Shown piece after piece: positions 11,481 through 23,697 of a DNA stretch of 64,000 bases; position 1 is the first letter of the stretch; each line of letters begins with the position of its first letter. Source of the stretch: Brasenia schreberi (Eukaryota > Streptophyta > Magnoliopsida > Nymphaeales > Cabombaceae); NCBI GenBank assembly GCA_036023115.1, contig JAYKKT010000079.1, positions 12,391,501 through 12,455,500 of the forward strand, read 5' to 3'. Under the pieces are notes generated by a model, which had not been told where the DNA came from, did no database searches, and was given only the letters and a program-made list of their open reading frames with translations. The position numbers were made by a program, and so were the translations under genes.

Positions 11481-12980
11481 ATTGGTTTCGTGAGATAATT
11501 CCTCTAAAATTACCTAAGAAGTTGATGCTAAGACATGAGACAGATCATGCTATCGTGCTCACACCAAGTGTGTACCCCCTTGCCGATTAACCTATAAGAT
11601 GGGCTCTTCTAAGTTGACCGAGATCATGTGCCATCTTGGTGAGTTAATTGAGGCAAGTATGATCCGACCTTTGAAGAGTCCATATGGTTCTCTCATTTTA
11701 TTTTAGGAAAAGCAAGGTGGCACTCTTCGTATGTGTGTGGACTACAAGGCATTAAATAAGATTACAGTCAGGGATCGATATCCCCTCCCCTTGTTGATTT
11801 GTTTGTCCACCTAAGTGGTGCTAGGTAGTTCAATAAGATGAACCTCCGATCCGATTATTGGTAAGTACAAATTGCTCTTAGTGATGAAAAGAAAACCATT
11901 GTGATTACTCTATATGAGTTTTTCGAGTTCTTGGTGATACTATTTGGACTCACCAATACCTTAACTACTTTCAGTAAGTTTATGAATGAGGTTTTACACA
12001 ACTTGTTAGATACTTTTGTTGTTGTTTATTTGAATGATATAATTCATGTATAGCAGGACCTTGGGTAAGCATATTGAGCATCTTAGGATTGTCTTTACAA
12101 GGCTTAGAGAGCATACTCTATATATCAAGAAGGAGAGGTATGAATTTGCTAGTCAAAAGATCTCTTTCTTAAGTCATAATAGTCCACGGACTTGTGAAGA
12201 TGGACTAAAGGAAGGTTTGTGCGATTGATGAGTGGGAGCTACCCCATGGTTTGACTAAGTTGAGGAGTTTCTTGGGACTTTCCAATTACTATCAGTGATT
12301 GATCAAAATTTTTTCAAAGATTACAATCCCCTTGATTGAGTTGTTGAAGAAGATGACTTCCTAGGTTTGGACAAATTGTCATGATCACATGTTTGTAGAA
12401 TTGAAGAAGGTAGTCACAAAAGAGTTGGTCTTGAGATTGATCGACTTTAATATGCCTTTTGAGGTCTATATGGATGTCAATGATATTGTTATCATTAGTG
12501 TATTGATAGAGGATGGACATCTGGTTTATTATGAGAGTTGAAAGCTCAAGGATGTTGAGTCTAGGTACCTAATACATGAGAAAGAGCTTCTAGCTATGGT
12601 TTATTGCCTACAAAATGGCAAGTTTATTTGTGTCTATTATAGTGATGGATAATGTCGCCAACATGTTCTTAAAGAACTAGAAAAAGTTGACGGCATGCCA
12701 AACATGATGGTTGGAGTTATTAGAGGAGTATGATTTTGTATGGGTATATCGGCCTTGAAACAAAACTTGGTTTTGGATGCACTAAGCTGCAAGAGAAAGG
12801 TGGAGACGGTTGCAACTCTTTCACGCTTAAAATGGGATATTCTTGACCAAGTGAGGCAACTAGGTCTTGATAATCCTATATACATGTAGAGTAAAAATCA
12901 AGTTGAAGCCGGCTTGACAGATTTATTGGAGGTGTGGGATGAGCTACTTTATACGAGAATTGGTCAATTATGCATCTCTT
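11481..12980 (+). pseudogene. Ty3/gypsy reverse transcriptase-RNase H remnant
   Basis: With frameshifts the plus strand reads RT from ~11500: [46 protein letters not shown], then SFSKFMNEVLH-type and YLND/YSRTLGKHIEHLRIVF at 12000-12100 (normally YLDDIIVYS). RNase H follows (WELPHGLTKLRSFLGLSNYY; YMDVND; KELLAMV), ending near ALSCKRKVE at ~12790. These are the usual Ty3/gypsy blocks in the usual order. The YLDD motif reads YLND, so a catalytic aspartate is lost in addition to many stops. No integrase follows in this orientation. Confidence 0.8.
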
Positions 12981-13179
12981 CAGCTAGTGACTTGAGGTAG
13001 ACCTTGGTTAAGGCCCATGTATGAATTAGAATAACTAGTCATTTGTGCTCATATTGTGTGGAGAATTGTTGTAGAGAACTTACAAATATATTCTCTCATA
13101 GTTCTCATATATTTGAGTAGCGAAAGGGACTCTCGAGTCTGCCAATCTGTATATGGCATAAATTGTTTTGTAGCCCTAC

Positions 13180-13660
13180 CTTAAAAATATCCCTCAAATT
13201 GATGGATGGTTGTCCATCCAGCCCCAACAGATGTTGATTGACTTAAGATCACAGTTTGACATCATCATCTAGGTATAAGATGATGGTCAGCAATTGATCC
13301 TTCTTGAGCATCCTCGTAGCCTCAAAATGTACATCAACATCATATAAGAAGTTCTTCATTTTCGTGTTGTCTCAAACCCCTTGAAACTTCTTGGGTTATG
13401 TACTTTAGGACATCTAAAAGGTGCATTGGGGCAATTGAAGGTGTGGCTTCTACAAGCCTCAATAATGTTTGCAACACCTCGATAATAAAAATAATGGGAG
13501 GTGTGTCACCTAAAGAATCGAGACTAGCTCGATCACTATGAGCCCTATCCAATTTGGTTTGGAGACGATAAAGTTGGGCTTTCAAGGAAACCATATGATC
13601 CTAGGCAAGTCAGTCGTTTGAGAATGAGTCTACACCATTGTTAGGTTCGACCTCCTTCAG
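13180..13660 (-). pseudogene. Ty3/gypsy gag remnant (minus strand)
   Basis: The minus-strand frame at 13594-13340 includes GDTPPIIFIIEVLQTLLRLVE and continues, after a frameshift, with YDVDVHFEATRMLKKDQLL. It aligns with the plus-strand gag at 7190-7440. The gene order and strand fit the 5' part of the same minus-strand element whose RNase H/integrase is at 5510-3850. No zinc knuckle is seen. The flanks 12981-13179 and 13661-13889 hold no recognised gene. Confidence 0.65.
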
Positions 13661-13889
13661 ATAAATCTATTATTAAACATATGAATTGAATTGAATATAT
13701 GATAATCCTGAATAAATGTTGTTGAGGTGAATGTTCTTGAAGATGGTAGCTATAACTACACGTCATTAGGGCTTTTTTAAGAGATGTTGAGACATGATAG
13801 TTTAAGGCTTGTAGATTATGTTTTAGGGAGGTCACAAGTCACCAACAATATATACTCTACAGATTTTATAAAGGAGGGAAGTGTTGTTA

Positions 13890-14500
13890 TTGTTCTCCAT
13901 CACATTGCATATTATCACATTACATATTGAGAGGATAATCAATATCCTTCTAAGCATTGGATATTGATGCCTGACATTGGTTGGATCATAGCTACTGTGT
14001 GAAATGTTGTATTAGTACAACTCTACAATGTTGGATTGATAATGTACCTTATATTATTGGAAAACAATGGTCAATCACATTATGAGACGTGTTGTACATG
14101 CCCTGTGATAATTCAACATGACATTTTTTATGGTAAGAACATGTTTTTCAAATTGTTATATATTAAAATATTATATTGAGTTTTATGACTTATCTTATGT
14201 CATATTTTTGTAGATACATATGGTGAATGGATCATCGATGACACCTATCTTTTTATCTTGGCAATACTATAGATATGAAAGCATTGTCAATTAAGATTTA
14301 TTGTTCTGTTGGCATATTGCAACCTATCTAAAACTAAGAGGACTGAGCAATGATAATATATATTATGTGGATGACGATCAACTACTTGTGTACCAAGTTG
14401 CAAATTCTTTTCTTGTTTGAGTTATAACATCACTTTACTTATTTTCCTAGTTATATAATTACTCTATTTATTTATCTCAATTTCTTCTAAAGGGCATCAA
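13890..14500 (+). pseudogene. Coding remnant homologous to the tail of the 45-48.6 kb Mutator-like element
   Basis: The blocks WILMPDIGWIIAT (~13965), then after a likely intron starting GTAAGAAC (14133) and ending TTTTTGTAG (14214), IHMVNGSS...WQYYRYESIV and HIATYLKLRGLSNDNIYYVDDD, align with the same order at 48130-48570, intron position included. The pattern (W-x-x-MPDMG-x-x-IA; later PI-x-x-x-WQYYR) reminds me of the OTU-like protease region found with some plant Mutator-like transposases, but I recall this by pattern only. Stops are present. A GA-rich microsatellite follows at 14536-14592. Confidence 0.45.
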
Positions 14501-14535
14501 TGAGGTACTACAAGCATATTGCATATATCTATATA

Positions 14536-14592
14536 TAAAGAGAGGGAGGGAGGGAGGGAGAGAGAGAGAGAAACAAGAGAGAGAGAAAAGTG
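14536..14592. repeat. GA/GGGA microsatellite
   Basis: Purine run (GGGA)n followed by (GA)n, flanked by AT-rich sequence. No gene. Confidence 0.9.
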
Positions 14593-14891
14593 AATTCAAT
14601 TAGTCACATAATTATAAATACATATACATTCACTTAATTACAAATATAGATGCAACCACATACAATTAGAATCACCCAAAACAATTGCATCTAATGTTCA
14701 TCATTTTCGAGCATGTGTCAGCCACCAATTTGTATACTCTCTCACAGCAATCATATAAGAGGTTCATCACATCATGTCATAACAACAACAAACATGAGTA
14801 TTATCTGAGTGTTCATATTACAAGTCTCATCATCCGCATGATATATATAACACACTACAATAACAAATATGATAGGTGGGTGATTACTTTC
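14593..14891 (-). other. Host sequence left of the outer solo LTR
   Basis: AT-rich sequence up to the target duplication ATAGG at 14892-14896. Read on the minus strand it gives short runs such as MNLLYDCCERVYKLV. By position this would continue the possible plant-mobile-domain remnant at 19836-21600 once the solo LTR is removed. Confidence 0.25.
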
Positions 14892-15788
14892 ATAGGTGTA
14901 AACACCCAATTTTTTTTTTCCAAAATAAAAAATTGATCTTTTAGAAATTCTGTATTTTTCAAACAAGAATTGCAGTTTTTGCTCTTTTAAGGGTTTTTCA
15001 AATAAAGATACCTTAAACGAACTCATTTTTGTAGGTTTTGCATCTCTCAAAATAAGAGTATATTGCATCCCTCTCAAAAAAATCTCATTTTGATAAAAGC
15101 TCAAAAAATAACTACTTTGCCCTCATGGCCAAATTGGTGGGTTTTGCTATTTCAAATGACTGCCTTCAAAGCAAGGATGATTTCAAATGGTTTTATTCAA
15201 AAAAACAATTGAAAATGAGACATTGGGAACCAAACCCAAAAATGTTTACAAATTGACAAATTTATAAAATTTCAAAACCCTTAAATAAACCAAATCCAAA
15301 TCAGACCTCAAAAACTCGCCCAATCGAGAGTAGTCTCATTTTAAGACCCTATAACCAAGGGTTAAAGTGGTTTGATACCTTACACCCATCAAAAGGGTTA
15401 AAGTGGTTTGATACCCTACACCCATTAAAAAGGTTAAAGTAATTTGACACCCTACACCCAAGGGTTAAAGTGATAAAGATTAACTCACAGAGCGAAAGCA
15501 GGTCACCCGTGCAAACAAAAACTGGGAATAAAACTCAGTATTTTCCAAAAATAATATTTGAAGATTTTATTAAATTTGATGTTTGCAAATATAAAAATGG
15601 TTTTTAAGAAAACGTTTGAAATCATACATGCCTTATATGAAACTCAAACTGAAAGGAGGCAAATTCCCCGAAAAGAGGAGATGGTATGAACAAAAAAGGC
15701 ACCGATGAAGCACCTTCTAATTTCGTCATTGTTGGGTAAGGTAACCTACCATTTTAAGATCTAAGTATTAGGCAAGTGGTCTAAGGTG

Positions 15789-15975
15789 CCTGTCAAGAAA
15801 AAAGGAATGTCGGCATCTAAAAAGGAAAGTCAGCATCCAATAAAGAAGGTCAATGTTCAAGAAAGGAATGTCAGTGTCCAAGAAGAAAGGTTGATGTTCA
15901 AGAAGGTTGAAATCCAAGAAGGAAGGTCGGCGTTGAAGAAAGGAAAGTTGGCATTCAAGAGAAAGGAAAGTGGCC
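15789..15975 (+). repeat. Degenerate minisatellite (~25-bp AAGAAAGGAA/GTCGGC units)
   Basis: About seven imperfect units of the form GT(C/T)GGC-(A/G)T-TCAAGAAAGGAA. A 95-codon frame (15786-16073) simply translates the repeat (repeated KK, QE and K-rich blocks) and is not called as a gene. Confidence 0.7.
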
Positions 15976-16481
15976 TATCTTGGCAAGATATGAGCAGTTA
16001 TCGACTTGCTAATTTCAGCATTATTGAACCAGTCTACTTACCATACGAAGCCATGAAATGCTCAATTTGGTAAGTCATCATGTCATGGGCTGGATGATTT
16101 CAGCATGACCCAATTTGGTAGCAAGAAAGAGGCAACTTGCCACATACTAAACCTGGATGATTTCAACAATTTGGAACAAGGTAACTTACCAATACCAAGT
16201 CTTGTCAAATTCGACAAGGAAGCAACTTACCACTTCAAGTTCAACCGATTCAGTATGGAAGTTTCCAAATCAATTGCAGCAGGATTGAGCCATACAACTT
16301 ACCATTCCAAGGTGGGTTGGCTGGCTTCAATATGAATGAATAAAAGGACTTACCATGTGCAACCATGGTGCCCAATTTGGTAAGTCATCCAAACATTGCC
16401 TGGCCGATTGAACAAGATCCTTCAAAACTTACTATCTTCGGTTCATCCATGAGACAACTATGATCTAGCCGAATTCAACAA

Positions 16482-18175
16482 TGTAAACACCCAAAAATTT
16501 TCTTGATAACTTATTTTTTTAGAAAATTTGCCTTTTAAAAGAAAAATTTGCGGTTTTGAGTCTTTTAAGGGTTTTCAAATAAAGACACCTTAAACAAACT
16601 CATTTTCACACCAAAATTAGCCATGGCCAAGCCCACATTATCGGACCAATGGGGCTCATCAAGGAAAAGCTTCATGAAGACATGGCTCGAGCATGCAAGG
16701 ATACCTTGGCCAAATTCACCAAGGATAGATCCCCTAGTTGATTGCATTTGGAAGCACCTAGGTCCAACCAGCCATATTTGGGGGCACCTAGCTCGAGCCG
16801 AGGACCAAACCACATCCAAGGTTGCATGGGCTAGTCCAACACTTGACCATGATGGGACCACCGAAGCACGCAAGGTCTTGGTCCAGCCAAGAAGTAAAGC
16901 AAGACCAGCCGATTGCATTGGGACTCACCTAGCTGGTTGCATCCAAACTGTGCCAAGGTGCACCTAGCTCGAGCCAAGGACCAACCCACATGGGGTTGGT
17001 CCAACCATGTCATGTTGGGACAACAAAGCTTGCCCATGTGAAGGTCTTGGGCCAGCCAAAAGGTGAAGCAAGACATGGGTCTCTTGACTCATGTCCAACC
17101 CACCCCCATGGAAGGGTCTAGAAAGAGCCTTCCTTGGCCTATAAATAGAGGCCAAGGGGGGATGTTTCCAGCATCTTAAGCAACTTGAGCATCTTGCACA
17201 TAGAGAGAGGCTTTCCAAGGTTGGAGTGAAGGGAGAGGGAGAGTCTAGGATAGGTAGGAGTTGCTGCAATTAAAGAGAGAAAAAAAAAGAGAGAAGAGAG
17301 AAAAGAGAGAAAGAAGAGAAAGTAGAAGATGAAGGGGATGATCCCTCTTGTATCTGGTTTTCCTTGGAGGCTGGTAAGTAAGTACTTCTCTTCTATTGTT
17401 AGTCTTGATTCTCTTCTTTATATTCAATTTAAGAAAGAGATTGTAATAATGGAGCTTCGTCTCTCCCTATGTTGTAATAGCAAGTAGATATGCTGCAAAT
17501 TTCGTTTCATACTTATGCACTCTACTTGTTTGCTTTCTTGATTATCTACCTCTCTATATTTTATAAACTCCTATAATTCCTAACCCCCTCTATGCTTAAC
17601 TAATATATATTTCCATTCATTTCCCATCAGCAGTTTACTTTACGTTTTTTGTGATTATGTCATTTAATCTCGGATGAATGCATCACGTATGTTATAAACA
17701 CAGAAAAATTGTTTTCAACATCTCTGCATATGTCTAATATTTTATTTTTCATTTCCACATTTCTGCTCCGATTGACCTAAAACTTGGAACACTTCATTTA
17801 CACACACAATCTCATATATGATAAAATTTTCATGATTTTTGGATATTTGGAAGTTATTGAAAAAAAAATCAGAAAGCAAGGTCTGAAAACAGGACCGGTC
17901 TCTATTTTTCAGAACTTAGCAAAATTTGTCTTCTGCACGAATTTGATCAAGTCTCTTGGATTTTTTTAAAGTGGATTTGAAATCATATCTGATCTAGACC
18001 AATCCTCAAAGAGTCTAGGTTGACCCTTGAGCGTCGATTGAAGAAGGCATAAGACGGAAAGATCTCGCTTCCCCATAATCGCCTCACAAAGTCAAATTTA
18101 CAACTTTGCTAGTTTTAGTAAAAAAATTATTTCAAGTCTCCACATAGGCTTTGGAATAAAATTTTCATATCTACA
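16482..18175 (+). mobile_element. Inner solo LTR, 1694 bp, target duplication AACAA
   Basis: Starts TGTAAACACCC and ends ATCTACA, the same termini as the outer LTR. It is flanked by AACAA at 16477-16481 and 18176-18180. Removing it rejoins the outer LTR sequence (GCCGAATTC-AACAA-CATGGGC). A TATA box TATAAATAG lies at 17140-17148, followed by a purine (GA) leader at ~17274-17330 and a T-rich R/U5-like region. The right halves of the inner and outer LTRs share blocks (CCCCTCTATGCTTA; TGACCCTTGAGC; TTCAAGTCTC-CACATAG), so both come from related subfamilies. Open frames inside (for example 16623-16967) are on repeats and not called. Confidence 0.88.
17140..17148 (+). promoter_or_regulatory. TATA box of inner LTR
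   Basis: TATAAATAG in a GC-richer context (GGCC either side), about 130 bases upstream of a GA-rich leader. The outer LTR has TATAAAA at 18430-18436 with the same kind of downstream sequence. Confidence 0.5.
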
Positions 18176-19835
18176 AACAACATGGGCAACACTTTGAACC
18201 AAATTTGGTAAGTCATCCAGCTACAAGCATGGTCGAGTTCAGCAAGACAACACAAGGCAACTTGAGCCGATTTTAGCAAGTGGATACAACAACATGGATG
18301 CTCGATTTAGTAGGTCATTAAACAACCCCAAGCTTGGCCGATTTTAGCAGGTTTTAAACAAGATAACTTACCATATTTCATTGGGTAAGTTGACTTACAA
18401 GGAGCATCAGCAAAAGGCAATCCTTTGCCTATAAAAGGGCCCTTGAGGGGGGCCACAAAGGCATCAATCATCGATCGAATTCCATCTTCAAACCCAGCAA
18501 TCATCCAAGGGAATTCGTTACCAGCAAGAGGGAGAGAAAGAGAGAAAAAGAGAGAAAGATAGAGAGAGAGTAAGAGAGAAAGAAGAAGGAGAAGGAGGCT
18601 CGTGTCTTCTTTCCTTTTCTATTCTTCCACTACATGTCCCTTCTTTCCTTTTTAATTATTATTTTTTCCTCTTTCATTAAGATTAATGGGATTGTAATTA
18701 AGGAGCTCATGTCTCCATATTGATATAATAATTAAGGATTATATGTTGTCCCGTTCCCTTTACATTCATGTATTATCTGTTGTGTTTGATTTTCAATCTT
18801 TTCTACTCCAATATATAATATAAGATTCAATACCTCGTAATCCCCTCTATGCTTAGGATATAATTATAATTTCATTCATTTTGAATAACTATAGATTGTC
18901 TTTTTTATTCAGACGAAATACATGCACTAAACTTGTAAAAACTAAAAAACTGTTTTCTACACTCTGTACATGTCTGATGAATGATTTTTATTTACTTACC
19001 CCCTACTCCAAATATGCTAAAATTTTGCATGCCTAATATACATACACATACACTGTTCACAAAAAATTTACGAATTTTAGGATCGCCCACCACCTTAAAT
19101 AAAATCGGAGAAGATCGAGTGAAATCGAAACAACATCTGTAAACCAAAAGTTCTTGCAAAAGAGATTGGGACATAATCCCATATCTTTGTATACATTGAA
19201 CCATTTTGATTGAAAATGGTCCCATTGGAAAGCTTAATTTATAGATTTTCAACAATTCTAATTTCATAAAAATTGGAGATCTGAGTACAAAGATAAAGTC
19301 ATTTTTCTAAACCTTTGTTTCTTTATTACAGATTTATCTCAAAAATCTAAGTGGGGTATATTCTCAAATTTAATTGCATAAATCTATGGCTAAAATAAAA
19401 ATAAAAATAGTTTCTAAATTTGCATATCAAACTCTGTGTTTTGTAATATTTTGAGAATTTTTTAAGATTTAAAACTATTTTAAAAAATTAGAAATAAGTA
19501 CATGAAAACATAACCAATTTATGTTTTTTAAGATTTGTAATGTTTTGAATTAAAAAGTAAGTTCACGATTTTATCAAGCTTTTGAAATTAAAATTTTGTT
19601 TTGAAAACTTACCGGATCTCGAAACAATTTTCCAAGCATCTAGGCTGACCCTTGAGCATCGGTTTAAGAAGGCATATGTTGAAAAGAATTCACTTATCCA
19701 CAATCACTATAAAAGTGAGAAATCATCTTTGCTAGTTTGAGCAAACTAGCTGACACGCTCGCACACTCGTGGTTTGTGAATTTTGTTTCAAGTCTCTACA
19801 TAGACTTCAAAATTAAAATTCACATCTACAATAGG

Positions 19836-21600
19836 ATAAGCTATAAAACAAAAGACAAATAATAAAATACTACTTTACCTGATCAGTCATCCTTGACATT
19901 GAAGGGTAATGGCCTAATATAGGATAAAGGTGTCCATAGTAACATACAAAATCTCTCAATAGAAATGGATGTGTTTGTGCATTATACCAACTCATATATG
20001 AATGTATGATGCTTGAACACCAAGATGTTATGGTTGAGGACAACATGAATTGTATAACTACCACTATGCATCTTATGGATGATGCTCTTTACCTTATAGA
20101 CATGTAGCTTTTCTAGCCTATGTGCTATAATGAGTAATCAATTGGGATCAATTGACAATCACCAAATTCACAAGCAACTTGGTCTTATATATGCAATTCC
20201 ATGATGTTTAATTCATGAAATTGAGACAAGTGATAGGTATATCTTGTGTAGCTTTTCTATCAATAAGGTTGTTGTGTGATATGTGAAAAAAGATGAGAAA
20301 ATAATATCAACATTATTGTAGTAACATTCATTGACTATGATAAAGAATAACCAACTTTTATTATACATATTAATAATCACATATTTCATGAGCCAATATC
20401 AAGTCCAGTAGCCTATGATTCGTATCAAGATAATCAATAGGATGATCCCTATAAATGATATTGTTTATCCACCTTACTGCATCAAGGTTGCTTGTCAACC
20501 CACCCAAGGTGTTGCCTCACTCTAAATACCAAAAAACATTGGTAAATCCATGCCTACAACACAAAATATATTTTGATTACTTAATTATGAAATTATTATT
20601 GCTACACTAAAATAAACAGAATGCTCAATTATTACCTACAACATAGTACTATGGCTACTAAGCTCATGTATCCATGTGTGGAAGTCTTTCTTAATTGTAC
20701 ATATAAATAAACCAACATCCTTGCATCCCATGCATACTCACCGACCATCGATAAGGCAGAAGCCCATAACTACATAATAGAAATTAGTACCTTGTCCCTT
20801 GATTTATCCTAGTACACGATACACCCTATATAATAGAACAAAGATAGCAAAGCCTTTTAGAAATCTCCATTCTCTAAGCACATAGCTAAAGCATCTTGAA
20901 CTTCACACCTTTGAACTTCATCATAGTACATACATGTCACTTAAGCCATAATATTTATCATATCCATCCTCTCCATTGCTCATTACAAGGTGACTGCCCA
21001 TCGAAAGTCCTAGAATCTCATGCTCATAGAAAGTGATAATCATCTCACTCCATGACATATAGAAGTTGTTAGTATCAAGTTATCATCTCTCAATAAAAGC
21101 AATGAGCAATGACTAATCCAAAGTCAAACAATAAATCTGTTAGACAACTCAAATTGTCGCACAATATATTGCCAACTACCTTGTACTACTTGAGAAAATG
21201 GCTACTCAACTACAACATTATATCTCATATAACATGTCATCAATTTTAATAATTCCTAGATAATTACACACATGTTTGTTAGTTATATTTGTATCTAGCA
21301 ATCTTTTACTTATAATGGACAAAATGTTATATCATAGAAGAGTTTAAAATTAGTTGCTCCTGCCAAACCATATATGCAATATAGCTTACAAAACTAGGAA
21401 ATAATGTTGGGATAGGGGAAGTGACATCATCATTAACATCTATAGAGTATTCATTAGGATGAAACTCTGAAGGACTAGCTTCATCATGGTACCCTGAAAA
21501 AGTTTTTGCATAATACATCTTGAAGCGGGGTTGAATCCTAGTAGAATTTGCCTATGATGACTCCACATACTCCTCCTTCTAGTGTCACAATAGTCATCTA
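19836..21600 (-). pseudogene. Possible plant-mobile-domain (PMD) coding remnant
   Basis: On the minus strand, blocks such as NLDAVRWINNIIYRDHPIDYLD with HRLLDLILAHE (~20490-20370), ELHI-DQVACEFGDCQLIP (~20190) and YMSWYNAQTHPFLLRDFVCYYG (~20000-19930) resemble, in order and spacing, the plant mobile domain found in transposon-derived proteins (a block ending in a W-x-PY-type motif, then R-V-x-RQFG-x-x-Q-x-IP, then Y-x-x-WY). Stops and frameshifts occur throughout and introns may be present. I base this on pattern memory, without a search. The outer solo LTR has inserted at its 3' side. Confidence 0.3.
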
Positions 21601-21742
21601 TTATATGTCAACTCAAAGGCATTTTACTATCTCTACGATGACTAGAAAATTCAAAACAAATGTTTCATTTGAATATGTGAATATATAACAAAATATGCAA
21701 TATAAGCAATGATAAGATTGACAATATTACATGTATAACATA

Positions 21743-21746
21743 TATG

Positions 21747-21801
<55 letters not shown>
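21743..21801. repeat. (TA)n microsatellite
   Basis: Uninterrupted TA dinucleotides over about 50 bases after TATATGTATG. A 65-codon minus-strand frame across it is an artefact (YIYIYI). Confidence 0.95.
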
Positions 21802-21804
<3 letters not shown>

Positions 21805-21805
<1 letters not shown>

Positions 21806-22590
21806 GACACAAGTTGGGCACAACTTGGAAGGAAGAATGACACATCATGGATGCACTATGTAGAGGAGAGGTTTGTGGCTAACACCCGTTGACTCAAGCA
21901 CCAGATCGTGTCCACGCCATGCCATTGGAAAAAGGCAATGTACCACAATTGTGCCACCAATAAAAGCTTGGTATGACAAAGGTTTTAGCATATAAAGTGA
22001 CATGTAACAAAGCTTTTTCCATTAGTCCATGCACGCGTTCCATGCAGGACATAAGAGGTTTGCATGCCATGTAGGTTGAGCTCTTGACATAACTTTTAGT
22101 AGTTTTGTTTAGGTCTTTTGTTATTTGCTTTGGTTATATAATAAGTAGTCATGTATAACCACCACTAGAATGTTTAGAGAGTATAAATTATTTGGATTCA
22201 GTTTGATGTCATTTGGATCTAGTTTTGGATCATTTAGGGTATCATTTAGCTTGAGTTTGGGGTGTCTCATTTGGATCCATTTCTATATGATATAATTTTA
22301 TTATTTAAGCTCTCATTGAACTATTATAAGAGGAGATAACTATTGAATACAGATTTCACTTTTGGAGAATAAAGATCAAATTCTTCTTCTTCCTATTTCT
22401 TTCAATTGAGACGCAAATATGCATATATATGGTATGAGAGAAGGGTGTGCCAAGAGGCTATAGGTAGTGGGTGATTCCAACTTCGTAGAGTGTCAGGTCA
22501 TGGTCTATTAGGAGAAAGAAAGATTGTTCCAACAAAGATTATTTTGGTACATGTTTAGGAGAAGGCGAAGGCAATTGGGTGCAATTGTTG
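21805..22590. other. Non-coding stretch; possible solo LTR plus primer-binding-like site
   Basis: No gene seen. The sequence near 22300-22440 has LTR-like order: TTATTTAAGCTCTCATTGAAC, a GGAGAATAAAGATC polyadenylation-like signal, a pyrimidine-rich run, then TGGTATGAGAG at 22430-22440, which is one change from the common copia primer-binding site TGGTATCAGAG (initiator tRNA-Met). A partner LTR or coding region was not found nearby. Confidence 0.25.
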
Positions 22591-23455
22591 CCATCATTGG
22601 ACATTTCTAGGGATCATTTTCACAAATCCGATAAAGAGGGAGTGACACAATGTTGCATCTCTTTCTTGACTAGCATACAACCTCTTAGTCACTCCAAGAA
22701 GATGTAAAAAACATAAACCCAAAAAAACAAGTATACTTAACTCAATTCCAATTGATCCAAGCATGATCCTTGAATTGATGTGACCATGATCCTTCGTTCG
22801 ATGTAAGCACATGAAGGAAAAAATGAAAACTGAAAGTCCCCAATGTTGTGGACATTGTTCATACACAATTCTTCAATCGATGTGAGAATGGACAATTCAA
22901 GTGAGACCGTAAGGGACATTTTGAGAAAATCACAATAGAAGGCGTATGTTTAGTAAAAACCTTGGTGTATGTATAGTAATGTGCATGTCACAATGTACAC
23001 TTTCAAAACCATAATTACTAATTTACATACCAGGTTTACGATTCACATACCCTTTTTCTAAACATACCAAAAATACCCTGACACCATCCCTTTCCTTTCT
23101 CTCATGCAAATACATATGATTTTGGCATTGCTCTTGGTATCTTTTGACAATTTCCTGCAACTTCTAGCAACTATTTGAAATCCTCTTTTTATAGATTTCA
23201 TGCATTATCGATTTATATTCAACATAAAAAACAATTGAATAGAAGAACCAACAAATCCTTAAAATAACCAATAATATTTCTTGTCAAGTTGGATAAAGAA
23301 AGGAGAATAAAATCTATTGTATTTGAGGAAGAGTGGTTGATTAAACACAAAAAAGATGGGCATTGTATGTCCATCATCAATCTTGTTCTTTCCCATCTTT
23401 TTTTTATTGGGTTGCTATAGTCGAGGGAGGATAGGGATATGGTTGAACCACTTCT
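22591..23455. other. Spacer without recognisable gene
   Basis: Short frames only, including an 80-codon minus-strand one at 23461-23219 rich in Leu and Ser that I do not call. 23036-23105 resembles the transposon-end-like motif also seen at 1853, 45080 and 62639. Confidence 0.3.
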
Positions 23456-23508
23456 CTCCATCTAGAGAGAATTGTGATAGCTCTCTAGATGGAGCTCTAG
23501 ATGGAGAG
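23456..23508. repeat. Perfect 14-bp hairpin plus third arm copy
   Basis: CTCCATCTAGAGAG (23456-23469) is exactly complementary to CTCTCTAGATGGAG (23481-23494) across an 11-base loop. A further CTCTAGATGGAGAG follows immediately at 23495-23508. Function unknown; no T-run or gene end is associated. Confidence 0.9.
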
Positions 23509-23697
23509 ATGCATCTCAACAGCATCTCCCTAAATAGGGAGATACCCTCAACAATGTCTATACCTCAACTCTCAGTGACTCATAGTTGGCAGACCGACGT
23601 CATTGAATATACAAAAAAGCACAACATGACTGAATCCACTAATAAGGGGGTTTACTTGCTGGATCAATTTGACTTTTGGTTAAATCGGTTGCATCAA

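Larger units (their letters stand above)
14897..19830 (+). mobile_element. Outer solo LTR (interrupted), target duplication ATAGG
   Basis: Starts TGTAAACACCC at 14897 and ends ATCTACA at 19830. The five bases on either side are identical (ATAGG at 14892-14896 and 19831-19835), the signature of an LTR-retrotransposon integration. There is no gag or pol inside, so recombination between LTRs has removed the body. A second solo LTR with the same termini is inserted at 16482-18175. Removing it and its duplicated 5 bp leaves ~3.2 kb, an unusually long LTR. Promoter-like TATAAAA is at 18430-18436, followed by a GA-rich leader. The minisatellite at 15789-15975 lies in its left part. Strand is inferred from the TATA and T-rich downstream order. 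Confidence 0.85.

Noticed and set aside
15786..16335. Two plus-strand frames (95 and 76 codons)
   Set aside because: Translate a minisatellite and LTR repeats inside the solo LTR; no protein family.
16565..17269. Several frames of 80-117 codons on both strands
   Set aside because: Overlap on both strands within the non-coding inner LTR; no motif, no family.
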